Shown: piece by piece, positions 20,156-29,886 of the stretch
Numbering within the stretch: the stretch's first letter is position 1
Layout: each line of letters opens with the position of its first letter
Assembly (NCBI GenBank): GCA_041392475.1
Contig: JAWKLZ010000001.1
Span: 992,001-1,056,000, forward strand
DNA length: 64,000 nt
Direction: 5' to 3'
From: Chitinophagales bacterium
Lineage (GTDB): Bacteria; Bacteroidota; Bacteroidia; Chitinophagales; UBA2359
Notes under the pieces: model-generated
Database searches by the model: none
The model's input: only the letters and a program-made list of their open reading frames with translations
Told to the model about the DNA's origin: nothing
Made by a program: the position numbers and the translations under genes

Positions 20156-21487
20156 TTATCGTTTGGCCACTTTATCTTTGGTTGAATCTTTGTCAGTGTT
20201 CAAAACCCTTGAAGAATTGATCGTTCCACCGTTGGACAGCAAAATACCTGCTACATGAGGAGCCGCCATTGAAGTGCCATCCATGTAAGCATACCCACCA
20301 TTTTTGTAGCAAGAGAGAATACTTACCCCTGGTGCTGCATAGTCCATAGGTGGGTTTCCATAGTTGGAAAAATTGGCAATATCGTAGTTCCAATCCATTG
20401 CAGAAATGGTGTAGAGGCGTGAGCCGTTCAAACGTGCGGGTGTCACATTGCTGGCTTTTTGTTTGTCATTGCCTGCTGACGAAACCATGTGAACGCCTGC
20501 CTTAGCCAAATTTCTTATCTGTGGTTCAGTTTGTGCAGCCGAAGTATTCCACAAATTATCCCACCAACTAGGAGGAACTCCTCCAAAACTCATGTTCACT
20601 ACATCCCCTGCAAGGAAATATTTGGCTACATGTTGCAACCCTCCCAAAATAGCGGAACAATCACATTTCGCTTTACTGCTACATACTTTCACAGGAACAA
20701 CCCAAGCACCTGCAGCCACACCTTTTGTTCCTATACTGTTGTTTTTGGCAGCTACAATTCCCGCTACATGAGAGCCATGTCCATGATCATCGTTGGCAGA
20801 ATTGGTGTAGCCCACGAAAGATTTAGCATGAGAAGTTCTCACATTGAGATCGGGATGATCAAGGTCAATGCCTGAGTCCAATATCCACGCCCAATACGCA
20901 CTGCCTGTTTTGTCGGCCCAACCCGTATAATTTGTTCCCCAACTAGACGATTGAGCCAAAACCAATTCATTGGCTTCTTCTTCAGAAGCTTCATGAACAG
21001 CTGACACATTGAGACTCATTTCAAAATCTTCTCCCATGCCCAAAAACTCGTCCATTTTGGCGACTTGTGCTTGAAGTTCTTTGGCCCGATCTGCGTCCAT
21101 GCCTTTGACCGAAAACCCTGTGATGCTGCCGGTATAAATGTCTGCAATCTGCTTGGGAGAAAGACTCAATTTACTTTCTGCAATTTTCAAAATAGCTGCT
21201 TTGGTTTCTTGATCGTAGGCTTCAAAGAGTCTTGCTTTCTGATCCCTATCATCGGTTTTAGCCATTTCTTCGCCGTATTTGTCGAGAAAGGATGGTACTA
21301 CAGTGCTATTGAAGATGAAAATGTAACTTCCTGGGATGAGCTTGACTTCTGAACTAGACTCACTAAAAGGAATTTTTTCAATTTCAAAGTCGGGCTTGTC
21401 TTCTTTTGGCTGTGCATAGATAGATTGAAAACAAACGGATAAAGCAATTAGGATAACAAATAGACTACGAATTAACAAAAGTTTCAT
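20156..21487 (-). CDS. Secreted S8 family serine peptidase (subtilisin/proteinase K-like)
   Basis: The 443-residue protein has a signal peptide (MKLLLIRSLFVILIALSVCF to YAQ), an inhibitor_I9-type propeptide (IPGSYIFIFNS to KGMDADRAKELQAQ), and the peptidase domain. The catalytic triad is Asp204 (WILDSGIDLDHPDL), His237 (HGHGSHVAG) and Ser406 (DGTSMAAPHVAG), with oxyanion Asn340 (SSAGND). Cysteines around VCSSKAKCDCS suggest disulfides, as in proteinase K. There is no T9SS tail, so export may end in the periplasm or use another route. The protein ends shortly after the catalytic domain with a charged tail. Confidence 0.9.
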   Translation of the reverse strand: MKLLLIRSLFVILIALSVCFQSIYAQPKEDKPDFEIEKIPFSESSSEVKLIPGSYIFIFNSTVVPSFLDKYGEEMAKTDDRDQKARLFEAYDQETKAAILKIAESKLSLSPKQIADIYTGSITGFSVKGMDADRAKELQAQVAKMDEFLGMGEDFEMSLNVSAVHEASEEEANELVLAQSSSWGTNYTGWADKTGSAYWAWILDSGIDLDHPDLNVRTSHAKSFVGYTNSANDDHGHGSHVAGIVAAKNNSIGTKGVAAGAWVVPVKVCSSKAKCDCSAILGGLQHVAKYFLAGDVVNMSFGGVPPSWWDNLWNTSAAQTEPQIRNLAKAGVHMVSSAGNDKQKASNVTPARLNGSRLYTISAMDWNYDIANFSNYGNPPMDYAAPGVSILSCYKNGGYAYMDGTSMAAPHVAGILLSNGGTINSSRVLNTDKDSTKDKVAKR

Positions 21488-21975
21488 AAAAAAAAGGAAT
21501 TTAGGTTATAAATAAATTTTCTGAAAATGATGGCTGCAATTCAAATCTTCTATAAAAAAGAGGGCTTTATTTTGTTGATATTTTATACAATTCCCTCTTG
21601 ATTACAATTACAAAGATAGATGTAGGTGAGAAGGTGTGCTAAGAATCTTTTTATCATTTGTGCAGTCATTGTAGAGAAAAAAAATAGTATATACCAAACA
21701 ATATGAACAAATTAAATCTAACGGCTTACCAAAAAAGCGTTTGTTTTTTGAAGATTTTTTTAAAAAAAATAACGATTTCGCTTTTTCAAACCACATCATT
21801 CTGCTATTTTAGGCTTGGTTTAATGTGGTTAGAAACCTAATAGTAAGTACCTATATCTCTATCCTACGTTTCGGCAACTTTTTTACAAAAAGATAAAAAT
21901 CAAGTAAGTAAAAAAAGGCTATAAAATTGAATCGTTGTTTTGTTTCCTATACACTACCAAGAAAATCTTATTTGA
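21488..21975. other. 488-bp divergent intergenic region
   Basis: The gap lies between divergent genes and must contain both promoters. AAGAGGG near 21560 and CCCTCTT near 21594 could pair across a long AT-rich loop. No coding or RNA gene was recognised. Confidence 0.35.
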
Positions 21976-23445
21976 ATGCACCAAACCAAACTTATAGACC
22001 TTTTAAAAAGTTTTTCAGACAAAGAAATACGGCAGTTTGAAGATTTTGTCGCAAGCCCATTTTTCAATAAAAATCAGGACTTGTTAAAACTGCTTAGACA
22101 TTTAAAAAAATACTATCCTGAATTCACACATAACCAAGTCGACAAGAGCATCATTTTTAAAAAATTATTTGGAAAGGCAGTCTATAACGACCAAAAAATG
22201 CGAACAAGGGGTTCGCAACTGTATCGACTGGGGATACAGTTTTTAGAACAACTGGGCATGTCGAATTCCTATATGTCGGGCGAATTATTTGGTTTAGAAG
22301 AATTGATAAATCGGAAACAAGACCGTCTGATAAGCTATCACTTCAAACAAATACAGAAAAAATTTGAAAACCCTAATGCTAAAAACGAGCTTTATTTTTT
22401 GCACCTTTCCACATTTTATGAGTGGCAAAAAAATTACTATTTAGAAGCACTTTCAGGTGCTGAATTTAAACACTTTAAAGAAAAGGAGGAACAAGCCTAT
22501 AGTCAAACATTGACGAGTTATTATCTATTGAAATTATTGCGCCAATATGCACTTTGGCTCAATTTGAACAACATTTATCAGCTTGATATGGATTTGCAAT
22601 TTTATGAAGAAGTAATTGAGCTATTGATGCCCCTCCTCAATCACGAAGAACCAATTATTTTAATGACTTATACATTGGCGCAAATGCTGAGAACCCGAGA
22701 AGAAAAGCATTACCATACCTTAAAAAAATTGGTAACACAATTTGAAGAACAACTCACAAAAAATCAACTGGAAGATTTCTACATTAATTTGGAAAATTAT
22801 TGCTTAAAAGAAGGAAGGCGTACTGGTGATGTGCGTTTTACAGAGGAATTATTTCAGTTGTATCAATTCGAACTGGAGCGGAAAATACCCATTCAAAATG
22901 GTGAAATACCTCGTACTTGGTTCTCCAATTTCGCTACGATTGGCACACACTTAAAACACACCGATGTTGCAGAACAGTTTATACAACAATACCAAAAGTA
23001 TTTACCCGAAACCGTAAGAACCAATACAGCTAATTTCTGTATGTCTTACATCCGTTTCTATCAAAGCCGATTTCAAGAAGCCCTTCAATATCTAATGTGG
23101 GTGAATTACGATGGTTTTTATGACAAAATAGATTACCGAAACATGTTGGTCTGTATTTATTATGAGTTGGATGAAACAGAAGCTCTTTATGCTCAAATTG
23201 ATGCGTACAAACATTTTTTGAACAACAACAAACACATTATGGCTGAAGACCGCCTATTGATTTTCAGCAATTTCATTCGTTTTGTAAGCCGACTCCTAAA
23301 ACTAAAGGAAAGTGTAGGCGACTACAAAGATCCTCACTTATTGGAAGACCTCAAGAATTGTAAGCAAATTACTTTTGGAAATTGGTTGCGAGAAAAGGCA
23401 AACAGACTACAAGAAAACAAGAAGCAAAGTGCATTTCGGGAATGA
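21976..23445 (+). CDS. Bacteroidota helical-repeat protein of unknown function
   Basis: The 489-residue protein has no signal peptide and appears all-helical, with TPR-like spacing of aromatic residues. The start (LIDLLKSFSDKEIRQFEDFV, then SPFFNKNQDLLKLLRHL) is characteristic of a family I have seen only as hypothetical proteins in this phylum. The gene at 35619 encodes a distant paralogue of similar size and helical make-up, whose N-terminus likewise starts with a DL(I/L)xS pattern. A scaffold or regulatory role is possible, but nothing in the sequence points to a reaction. Confidence 0.7.
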   Translation: MHQTKLIDLLKSFSDKEIRQFEDFVASPFFNKNQDLLKLLRHLKKYYPEFTHNQVDKSIIFKKLFGKAVYNDQKMRTRGSQLYRLGIQFLEQLGMSNSYMSGELFGLEELINRKQDRLISYHFKQIQKKFENPNAKNELYFLHLSTFYEWQKNYYLEALSGAEFKHFKEKEEQAYSQTLTSYYLLKLLRQYALWLNLNNIYQLDMDLQFYEEVIELLMPLLNHEEPIILMTYTLAQMLRTREEKHYHTLKKLVTQFEEQLTKNQLEDFYINLENYCLKEGRRTGDVRFTEELFQLYQFELERKIPIQNGEIPRTWFSNFATIGTHLKHTDVAEQFIQQYQKYLPETVRTNTANFCMSYIRFYQSRFQEALQYLMWVNYDGFYDKIDYRNMLVCIYYELDETEALYAQIDAYKHFLNNNKHIMAEDRLLIFSNFIRFVSRLLKLKESVGDYKDPHLLEDLKNCKQITFGNWLREKANRLQENKKQSAFRE

Positions 23446-23593
23446 AACTTTGGAAGTTTAGCAACTTCAATAAAAAAGAAATAGAAGACTTCAAAAATTT
23501 TCAGTTTATTACCTCAATGAAAGATGGTTACTTGAAGTGGGATTTTGTAGATATGACTAACTACATCCATGATAAATGCTGACTATCAATATT

Positions 23594-24037
23594 TTAAATT
23601 CTCCCTTCCAACCATTCCACCGCCCTTTCATAATAATACCGATTCTCAAAATCCCGCCACTCGTCCACATAATTTGGATGCACTTTGAATACATTGGAGA
23701 AATGCAGCAAGGGGTCATCACTTTGCAGGGCCTTTTGAAGATGTGCTTCCAATTTTTTGTCGTAATCAGTAGTTTCAGCATCGTCACTCGCTGCAATGTA
23801 TGCTACAAAATCACGCATAATTTGGAGGGTCAATTCCTCATTCGCAATCGGCAAAATCTCCACAAAATTGAGGTCATTTTGCACCGAATCCAGTTGTTCT
23901 CGATACAGCACACGTGAATAAGGTTCATCCCGTGGCATTCGAATCACATTGTGCGAAACCAAGTGAAAAAAAGCCTGAATATCGGGAGTTTTCAAAGCCT
24001 GTGCGATGTTGTAGCGCAAATAATCTATTTTTTCCAT
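23594..24037 (-). CDS. Small acidic cytoplasmic protein, unknown
   Basis: The 147-residue protein starts MEKIDYLRYNIAQALKTPDI and lacks a signal peptide or membrane helix. It is acidic and helical, with many aromatic residues near the end (WRDFENRYYYERAVEWLEG). The gene lies 19 bases downstream of the TlpA-like gene on the same strand, so the two are probably co-transcribed. No family was recognised. Confidence 0.6.
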   Translation of the reverse strand: MEKIDYLRYNIAQALKTPDIQAFFHLVSHNVIRMPRDEPYSRVLYREQLDSVQNDLNFVEILPIANEELTLQIMRDFVAYIAASDDAETTDYDKKLEAHLQKALQSDDPLLHFSNVFKVHPNYVDEWRDFENRYYYERAVEWLEGRI

Positions 24038-24056
24038 GGTACTCTAAATTTTGGTG

Positions 24057-25487
24057 CTAATTTCCATTTGGATTATCCGCGCCATAAGGTTGCGCCATCA
24101 ATGCCCTGGCAGTTTCGATAAAACGCTCTTTTTCAGAAGGGCGAGGAGGTTTTGCAGCGAAATTACCATTTTTATCAATGAAAAAATACAAAGGCACTCC
24201 CGCCACATTGTATTCCTGAGCAGTAAAAGATTTGAGTCCTTGCGAAAGCACTTGCACCCCTACCAATTCTTTTTTGGCAACCATATTGCGCCATGCGTCC
24301 TCTTTTTCGTCAATCGAAATGTAGAGAAAAACCATCTCTTCAGGGTCCAACTCCTTGTAAATCTCCTTGATGTATTTTACCTGCTGCAAACAAGGATTGC
24401 ACCAACTCGCCCAAAAAGAAATATGTATCACCTTGCCCCGAAAATCCGCCAAGGAAACAATCTCACCGTCAATGGTTTTGAGCATAAAATCGGGTGCAGG
24501 GCTTCCAGCAGCAAATTTTTTGGCATTGGAGAAAGTTTTATTCACAGTCATAAAATAAGCTACATTGTCGTTCGACAAATCAAAATCAGAATAGATATCT
24601 TCCAAGCTTTTGATGTCACCTTTCATACAGCCTTCGATAATCAATTTTGCAAGCGTAAGTTCTTTGATTTCTTTGTTTTGAAGCAGGTTTTTGGCGATTT
24701 CATATTGTGATACATAAGGCACCATTGTTGCACCTTGTTTGGCTTGTTCGTAGTACAAATATTCGATGTAAAACCGCAAAAAATTGGAGTAGGCCTGACT
24801 GTTGACCAATGCACCATTTTCTACTCTTACTTCCTTCAAAAAATTAAAATACACATTCGTCAATTCCCATTTCTTCAATTCCGCATATCGAAGGCGGTCA
24901 AAAGCCCAGTTGTAAACAATATCGCCAATCGCATATTCGTCAAACTCATTCGTAAATTTATGGTTTTCCTTGTATTTTTTGTAAAATTCCATTTTTTCTA
25001 AGCGGCGATTGTTGATGTATTGCTCAAACTCATGTGTCATCATGTGGCCCGCTTCCATATTGATGTAGATTTGGTCGACTTCTTTGCCAAACTTATTGTA
25101 GTAAGCCGCCATATAAGTGTTGTTATCTGCTCCTGCACCCGTAAATTTGATGGTTTGCAGCATTTTTTCTGCTTCAAAAGTGATTTTGAAACGTTCTCCT
25201 GGCACCACATAGACCAGCAAATTCTCAAAAGCGTGTTCAAACCGTACCAACATCGGTTTTTCGGGCTGAAAAGCCAACAAAAAATGCCCATTCAGTTGAT
25301 CGTCAATGGTAACAGGTGTCGAATAAATGATTTTTTCTCCAATAATTTGATTGCTGATAATGGTGACAGTTACTTCTTCACTCGAAGGAAGCTTGATATC
25401 GCCTTCAATAACAGTATATCCTTGCGCCTGACTATCAACAGAAATAAAAAATAACAACAATAAATACAGCAAAAACTTGAACTTCAT
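24057..25487 (-). CDS. TlpA-like thiol-disulfide oxidoreductase
   Basis: The 476-residue protein has a signal peptide (MKFKFLLYLLLLFFISVDSQ), an N-terminal beta domain like DUF4369, a helical middle region, and a C-terminal thioredoxin domain. The active site is WCNPC (Cys363, Cys366) in ISFWASWCNPC, preceded by GSPAPDFML and followed by the cis-Pro segment GVPLYFFIDKNG. Such proteins reduce disulfides in the periplasm, for example during cytochrome c maturation, or serve unknown redox partners in Bacteroidota. The small gene at 23594 probably shares its transcript. Confidence 0.87.
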   Translation of the reverse strand: MKFKFLLYLLLLFFISVDSQAQGYTVIEGDIKLPSSEEVTVTIISNQIIGEKIIYSTPVTIDDQLNGHFLLAFQPEKPMLVRFEHAFENLLVYVVPGERFKITFEAEKMLQTIKFTGAGADNNTYMAAYYNKFGKEVDQIYINMEAGHMMTHEFEQYINNRRLEKMEFYKKYKENHKFTNEFDEYAIGDIVYNWAFDRLRYAELKKWELTNVYFNFLKEVRVENGALVNSQAYSNFLRFYIEYLYYEQAKQGATMVPYVSQYEIAKNLLQNKEIKELTLAKLIIEGCMKGDIKSLEDIYSDFDLSNDNVAYFMTVNKTFSNAKKFAAGSPAPDFMLKTIDGEIVSLADFRGKVIHISFWASWCNPCLQQVKYIKEIYKELDPEEMVFLYISIDEKEDAWRNMVAKKELVGVQVLSQGLKSFTAQEYNVAGVPLYFFIDKNGNFAAKPPRPSEKERFIETARALMAQPYGADNPNGN

Positions 25488-25643
25488 AGCAGATAGGTGT
25501 TTTGATTAATTTTGACTTTGAAACGCTGCAAAGTTTAAAACGAGTGTAAAAATCAACAATTTAAAATCTTATGTCTTTCATCTTTTGTCTTATGTCTAAA
25601 ACAGTATGCACAGCAAATAAATTGCCAAAATCTATAAATAATC

Positions 25644-26996
25644 TCATTTGCCAAAAACCCCAACATAATTGAAAGGACTGATTCGCAGTAGTTCCTGTTT
25701 CACTTCCTCTGATACCTCCAGCTGATAAATAAAATCGGTGATGCCCTGCTTTGTGATTCGTTCGTTCGTGCGGCTCAAAGCCTTCAAAGCCTCATAAGGA
25801 TTGGGGTAAGCCTCTCGCCTCAAAATCGTTTGAATCGCTTCTGTGACAACTGCCCAGTTGTTGTCCAAATCTGCATGAAGAGCTGACTCATTCAAAAGCA
25901 ATTTGCCCAATCCTTTCATAATACTTTGAAAACCAATCAACGTATGCGCCATTGGAACGCCAATGTTTCGCAACACAGTAGAATCGGTCAAATCCCTTTG
26001 AAGGCGAGAAAGCGGGAGTTTGGCACTCAGATGCTCCAAAATGGCATTGGCTATGCCCAAGTTTCCTTCCGCATTTTCAAAGTCAATAGGATTGACCTTG
26101 TGCGGCATGGTAGAAGACCCGACTTCCCCTTTTTTTATTTTTTGCTTGAAATACTCCATCGAAATATACGTCCAAACATCTCTGCAAAGGTCAATCAAAA
26201 TGGTGTTGATGCGTTTCATTGCATCAAAAAATGCGGCCAAATAATCGTAGTGTTCAATCTGAGTCGTGTATTGCGAACGCTTCAAAAGCAGTACTTTCTC
26301 TACAAAATGGTTGGAAAAAGCCACCCAATCTATTGAAGGATATGCCACTGCATGAGCATTGAAGTTGCCCGTAGCTCCTCCAAATTTTGCCGCAAAAGGA
26401 ACTTGTTGCAAAAGAGTCACCTGACTGCTAATTCTTTCCACAAACACCTGTATTTCTTTGCCCAATAAGGTTGGCGAAGCGGGCTGTCCATGTGTTCTTG
26501 CAAGCATGGGAATGTCTTGCCATTCGACTGACAATTCTTGGAGTTTATTTTGAAGGGTAGAGAGCATCGAAATATATTCTGCTTCAAAAGCTTTTTTGAG
26601 CAATAAAGGAGTGGCCGTATTATTGATGTCTTGGGAAGTCAAGCCAAAATGAATAAACTCTTTGTAGGCTTGTAAACCCAAATTGTCAAAAATTTCTTTC
26701 AAAAAATATTCTACCGCTTTCACATCGTGATTGGTCGTGCTTTCTATATCTTTAATGCGCTGAGCATCTTTTAATTGAAAGTTCTCGTAAACAGACCTTA
26801 ACTGTGGGAATACCTCAGGTTTTATTCCCTTCAATTGAGGCAGTGGAACTTGACAGAGGGCAATAAAATATTCAATTTCGACATATATTCGATAATGAAT
26901 CAAACCAAATTCGGAAAAATAAGGAGCAAGAGTAGAGACTTTTGAACGGTATCTTCCGTCAATAGGAGAGATTGCAGTAAGTGAACTTAATACCAT
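25644..26996 (-). CDS. purB: Adenylosuccinate lyase
   Basis: PurB cleaves SAICAR to AICAR and adenylosuccinate to AMP, each with release of fumarate, in purine synthesis. The 450-residue protein has the E. coli-type start (LTAISPIDGRY), TTNHDVKAVEYFLK, HFGLTSQDINNTATP and MLARTHGQPASPT, which holds an active-site His. The fumarate-lyase signature SSTMPHKVNPIDFENAEGN spans residues 294-312. Length agrees with the family (about 456). It is divergent from topA and stands alone. Confidence 0.96.
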   Translation of the reverse strand: MVLSSLTAISPIDGRYRSKVSTLAPYFSEFGLIHYRIYVEIEYFIALCQVPLPQLKGIKPEVFPQLRSVYENFQLKDAQRIKDIESTTNHDVKAVEYFLKEIFDNLGLQAYKEFIHFGLTSQDINNTATPLLLKKAFEAEYISMLSTLQNKLQELSVEWQDIPMLARTHGQPASPTLLGKEIQVFVERISSQVTLLQQVPFAAKFGGATGNFNAHAVAYPSIDWVAFSNHFVEKVLLLKRSQYTTQIEHYDYLAAFFDAMKRINTILIDLCRDVWTYISMEYFKQKIKKGEVGSSTMPHKVNPIDFENAEGNLGIANAILEHLSAKLPLSRLQRDLTDSTVLRNIGVPMAHTLIGFQSIMKGLGKLLLNESALHADLDNNWAVVTEAIQTILRREAYPNPYEALKALSRTNERITKQGITDFIYQLEVSEEVKQELLRISPFNYVGVFGK

Positions 26997-27138
26997 GATG
27001 ATTCGTTGAATTTTGCTGCAAAAATACCAATCTTTTGTTTTTTCGACTTAAATCCCCCAACTTTGCAGCTTTTATTTTCAAACAATAAAGAATAGAAGAG
27101 CGATTTGACCGTTTACATTCGGCAAATTGAGGATGCCA

Positions 27139-27146
27139 TAATTTTG
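27139..27146 (+). promoter_or_regulatory. Possible -7 box for topA
   Basis: TAATTTTG fits the Bacteroidota -7 consensus TAnnTTTG and lies 26 bases before the topA start codon. A clear -33 TTTG is not at the ideal spacing; TTTAC at 27112 is the closest. Confidence 0.3.
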
Positions 27147-27171
27147 CATCCAAACTCTAAAATCAGCAGAC

Positions 27172-29667
27172 ATGAGTAAAAACTTAATGATAGTAGAATC
27201 GCCAGCGAAGGCGAAGACCATTGAAAAATATTTAGGTGAAGGCTTTACAGTTAAGTCTTGTTATGGACACATTCGAGATTTGGCGAAAGGTGACAAGGCG
27301 ATTGATATTGAGAATAATTACAATCCGATTTATGAGGTCTCGAAGGACAAGAAAGAGGTTGTAAAAGAACTGAAGAAAGCGGCTAAAGGTGCAGAGGTTT
27401 GGCTCGCAACGGACGAGGACCGTGAAGGAGAGGCCATTTCTTGGCATTTGTGCGAGGTCTTGGGCTTGAATGAAAAGGAAACCAAACGAATTGTCTTTCA
27501 TGAGATTACCAAACCTGCTATCCTCAATGCAGTTCAAAATCCAAGATTGCTCAACAAAGATTTGGTGAATGCCCAACAAGCAAGACGGGTATTGGATCGT
27601 TTGGTGGGTTTCGGCATATCTCCGATTTTGTGGCGAAAAATTGCCCGTTCTGGTTCTTTGTCGGCTGGACGTGTGCAGTCGGTTGCCGTACGAATTGTGG
27701 TAGAACGGGAGCGTGAAATTCGCAATTTTGAAGTAATGCCTCATTTTAAAATTACCGCATTTTTTGAAGTGAAAGATGCACAGGGCAAAAAAGCCATCTT
27801 CAAAGCAGAACTGGCAAAAAAAATAGACGAAGAAGCCACTGTTGAAGCGTTTTTGAAAGACTGTATGGGAGCTGCTTATGCCATCAATGACATCAAAGTG
27901 AAACCAGGCAAAAAATCACCTCCTGCTCCTTACACTACCTCGACATTGCAGCAAGAAGCCAGCCGAAAATTGGGTTTTTCGGTGACACGAACCATGCGTG
28001 TTGCCCAAAAACTGTATGAAGCAGGTCACATCACCTATATGCGTACCGACTCAACCAACTTATCTGATACTGCTCGTACGGCAGCACACAGCATGATTGG
28101 CAGTGAATTTGGTGACAAGTATGTACAACCGAGGGTATTTAAAACCAAATCAGAGTCAGCACAAGAAGCGCATGAGGCGATTCGCCCCACTTATTTTGAC
28201 AAGCAAACTGCGGGCAGTGATTACGATGAAGAACGCTTGTATTCTTTGATTTGGAAACGTGCGGTAGCTTCTCAAATGGCGGATGCCGAATTGGAGCGTA
28301 CGACTGCAAGAGTAGGTATTTCGACTCGATCGGAAGAATTGGTCGGAAAAGGTGAGGTATTGAAATTTGATGGTTTTTTGAAGTTGTATCGAGAAGCGAT
28401 TGATGAAGATGAGGCTCCCGAAGAAAGGGATATGTTGCCGCCTTTGACTGTTGGGCAAGTATTGGATTTGAAGGAAATGGAGGCTCGTGAGCGTTTCAAT
28501 AGAGCAGCACCCAGATACAGTGAGGCTACTTTGGTGAAAAAATTGGAGGAATTGGGCATCGGACGACCTTCAACTTATGCGCCTACCATCAGTACGATTC
28601 AAAAACGAGGCTATGTCATCAAGGAAGATAGAGACGGTGTAAAACGTGAATATACCCTATTTTTGTTGGATGGTAAGAGTCAAAAAATAGATAAGAAGAT
28701 AGAGTCAGAAAATACAGGTTTTGAAAGGCAAAAGCTGTTCCCGACTGATACAGGAATTGTGGTAAATGATTTTTTGTTGGAGCATTTCCCAAATGTTTTG
28801 AACTACGATTTTACGGCAAAGATTGAAGAGGAGTTTGACGAGATTGCAGACGGTAAGAAGGAATGGAATCAGATGATTGACAATTTCTACAAACCTTTTC
28901 ACAAGAATGTAGAGGAAACGATGGAAACTGCTGAACGTGCTTCTGGTGAACGAGAATTAGGGATTCACCCCAAATCTGGTAAGCCCATCATCGCTCGTTT
29001 GGGTCGTTTTGGGCCGATGGTTCAAATTGGAGGACCTGAGGATGAAGAAAAAGAATATTCTGCGATTCGCTATCCATTGACTTTGGAAACGGTCACTTTG
29101 GAGCAAGCATTGGAATTGTTCAAATTGCCACGTACCTTAGGAGAGTTTGAAGGGCATGTGGTGAAAGCTGCAACAGGGCGTTTTGGGCCTTATGTGGTTC
29201 ACAATAAGTTGTTCTGTTCGTTGAAAAAAGATAGTGGATTGACCCCATTGGAGATTACCTTGGAGGAGGCTATTGAAGTGATTAAAAATAAGCGCATTGA
29301 AGATGCCAAAAAACTCATCAAGGAATTTGACGACTATCCCGATATCAGAATACTGCACGGACGTTGGGGACCTTATATCAAAGCGGGTAAGCAAAATGTG
29401 AAAATTCCGAAGGAGAAGAAAGAAACTCCTGAAGAATTGACCATCGAAGAGGTATTGAAGCTGATAGAAGAAGCACCTAAAAAGCCTGCAAGAGGACGAG
29501 GAGCAAGTAAGGCCAAAGCGACTACTCCCGCTAAGACCAAAGCTGCACCCAAAACCAAAGCAGGTACTAAAACTACCACAACTGCAAAAACGAAGGCAAG
29601 TCCAAAAGGCAAGACAACAGCGAAACCCAAAGCAAGTGCTAAAAAAGATACTAAAACAAAAAAGTAG
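27172..29667 (+). CDS. topA: DNA topoisomerase I
   Basis: Type IA topoisomerase relaxes negative supercoils through a 5'-phosphotyrosine link. The 831-residue protein begins with the TOPRIM domain (LMIVESPAKAKTIEKYLG, then ATDEDREGEAISWHL with the acidic triad). The active tyrosine is Tyr289 in ITYMRTDSTNLS, and GIGRPSTYAPTISTIQKRGY is the typical motif. The C-terminal part carries TopA_C-like repeats (GRFGPYV, GRWGPYIKAG) rather than Cys4 zinc fingers. The last 65 residues are a low-complexity Lys/Ala/Thr tail that resembles histone H1 and is likely to bind DNA without sequence preference. Confidence 0.96.
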   Translation: MSKNLMIVESPAKAKTIEKYLGEGFTVKSCYGHIRDLAKGDKAIDIENNYNPIYEVSKDKKEVVKELKKAAKGAEVWLATDEDREGEAISWHLCEVLGLNEKETKRIVFHEITKPAILNAVQNPRLLNKDLVNAQQARRVLDRLVGFGISPILWRKIARSGSLSAGRVQSVAVRIVVEREREIRNFEVMPHFKITAFFEVKDAQGKKAIFKAELAKKIDEEATVEAFLKDCMGAAYAINDIKVKPGKKSPPAPYTTSTLQQEASRKLGFSVTRTMRVAQKLYEAGHITYMRTDSTNLSDTARTAAHSMIGSEFGDKYVQPRVFKTKSESAQEAHEAIRPTYFDKQTAGSDYDEERLYSLIWKRAVASQMADAELERTTARVGISTRSEELVGKGEVLKFDGFLKLYREAIDEDEAPEERDMLPPLTVGQVLDLKEMEARERFNRAAPRYSEATLVKKLEELGIGRPSTYAPTISTIQKRGYVIKEDRDGVKREYTLFLLDGKSQKIDKKIESENTGFERQKLFPTDTGIVVNDFLLEHFPNVLNYDFTAKIEEEFDEIADGKKEWNQMIDNFYKPFHKNVEETMETAERASGERELGIHPKSGKPIIARLGRFGPMVQIGGPEDEEKEYSAIRYPLTLETVTLEQALELFKLPRTLGEFEGHVVKAATGRFGPYVVHNKLFCSLKKDSGLTPLEITLEEAIEVIKNKRIEDAKKLIKEFDDYPDIRILHGRWGPYIKAGKQNVKIPKEKKETPEELTIEEVLKLIEEAPKKPARGRGASKAKATTPAKTKAAPKTKAGTKTTTTAKTKASPKGKTTAKPKASAKKDTKTKK

Positions 29668-29886
29668 GTTTGATTGGAGAATTGTTCAGAAATAACTTAA
29701 CAATGTTTTGTTTTGTAACCAATTGAAGAAGAAAAGTATTCATACTTTCTACACAATTTTATATTTTTATTCCTTATTAGCCCTTTTGTGTCTGGAATAG
29801 ATTGTGTATCTTCAATCGAACTGCATTTTACATTACATTCGACTAAGCTATTATTTATGTTATCACTGAACAGAACTGCGACATCC

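Noticed and set aside
19982..20185. 67-residue plus-strand open frame
   Set aside because: It has no family features, crosses the terminator hairpin and runs into the 3' end of the opposite-strand subtilisin gene.
29373..29630. Hydrophobic 85-residue minus-strand frame in the topA tail
   Set aside because: It is the antisense of the Lys/Ala/Thr low-complexity tail, which produces a false membrane-like sequence.
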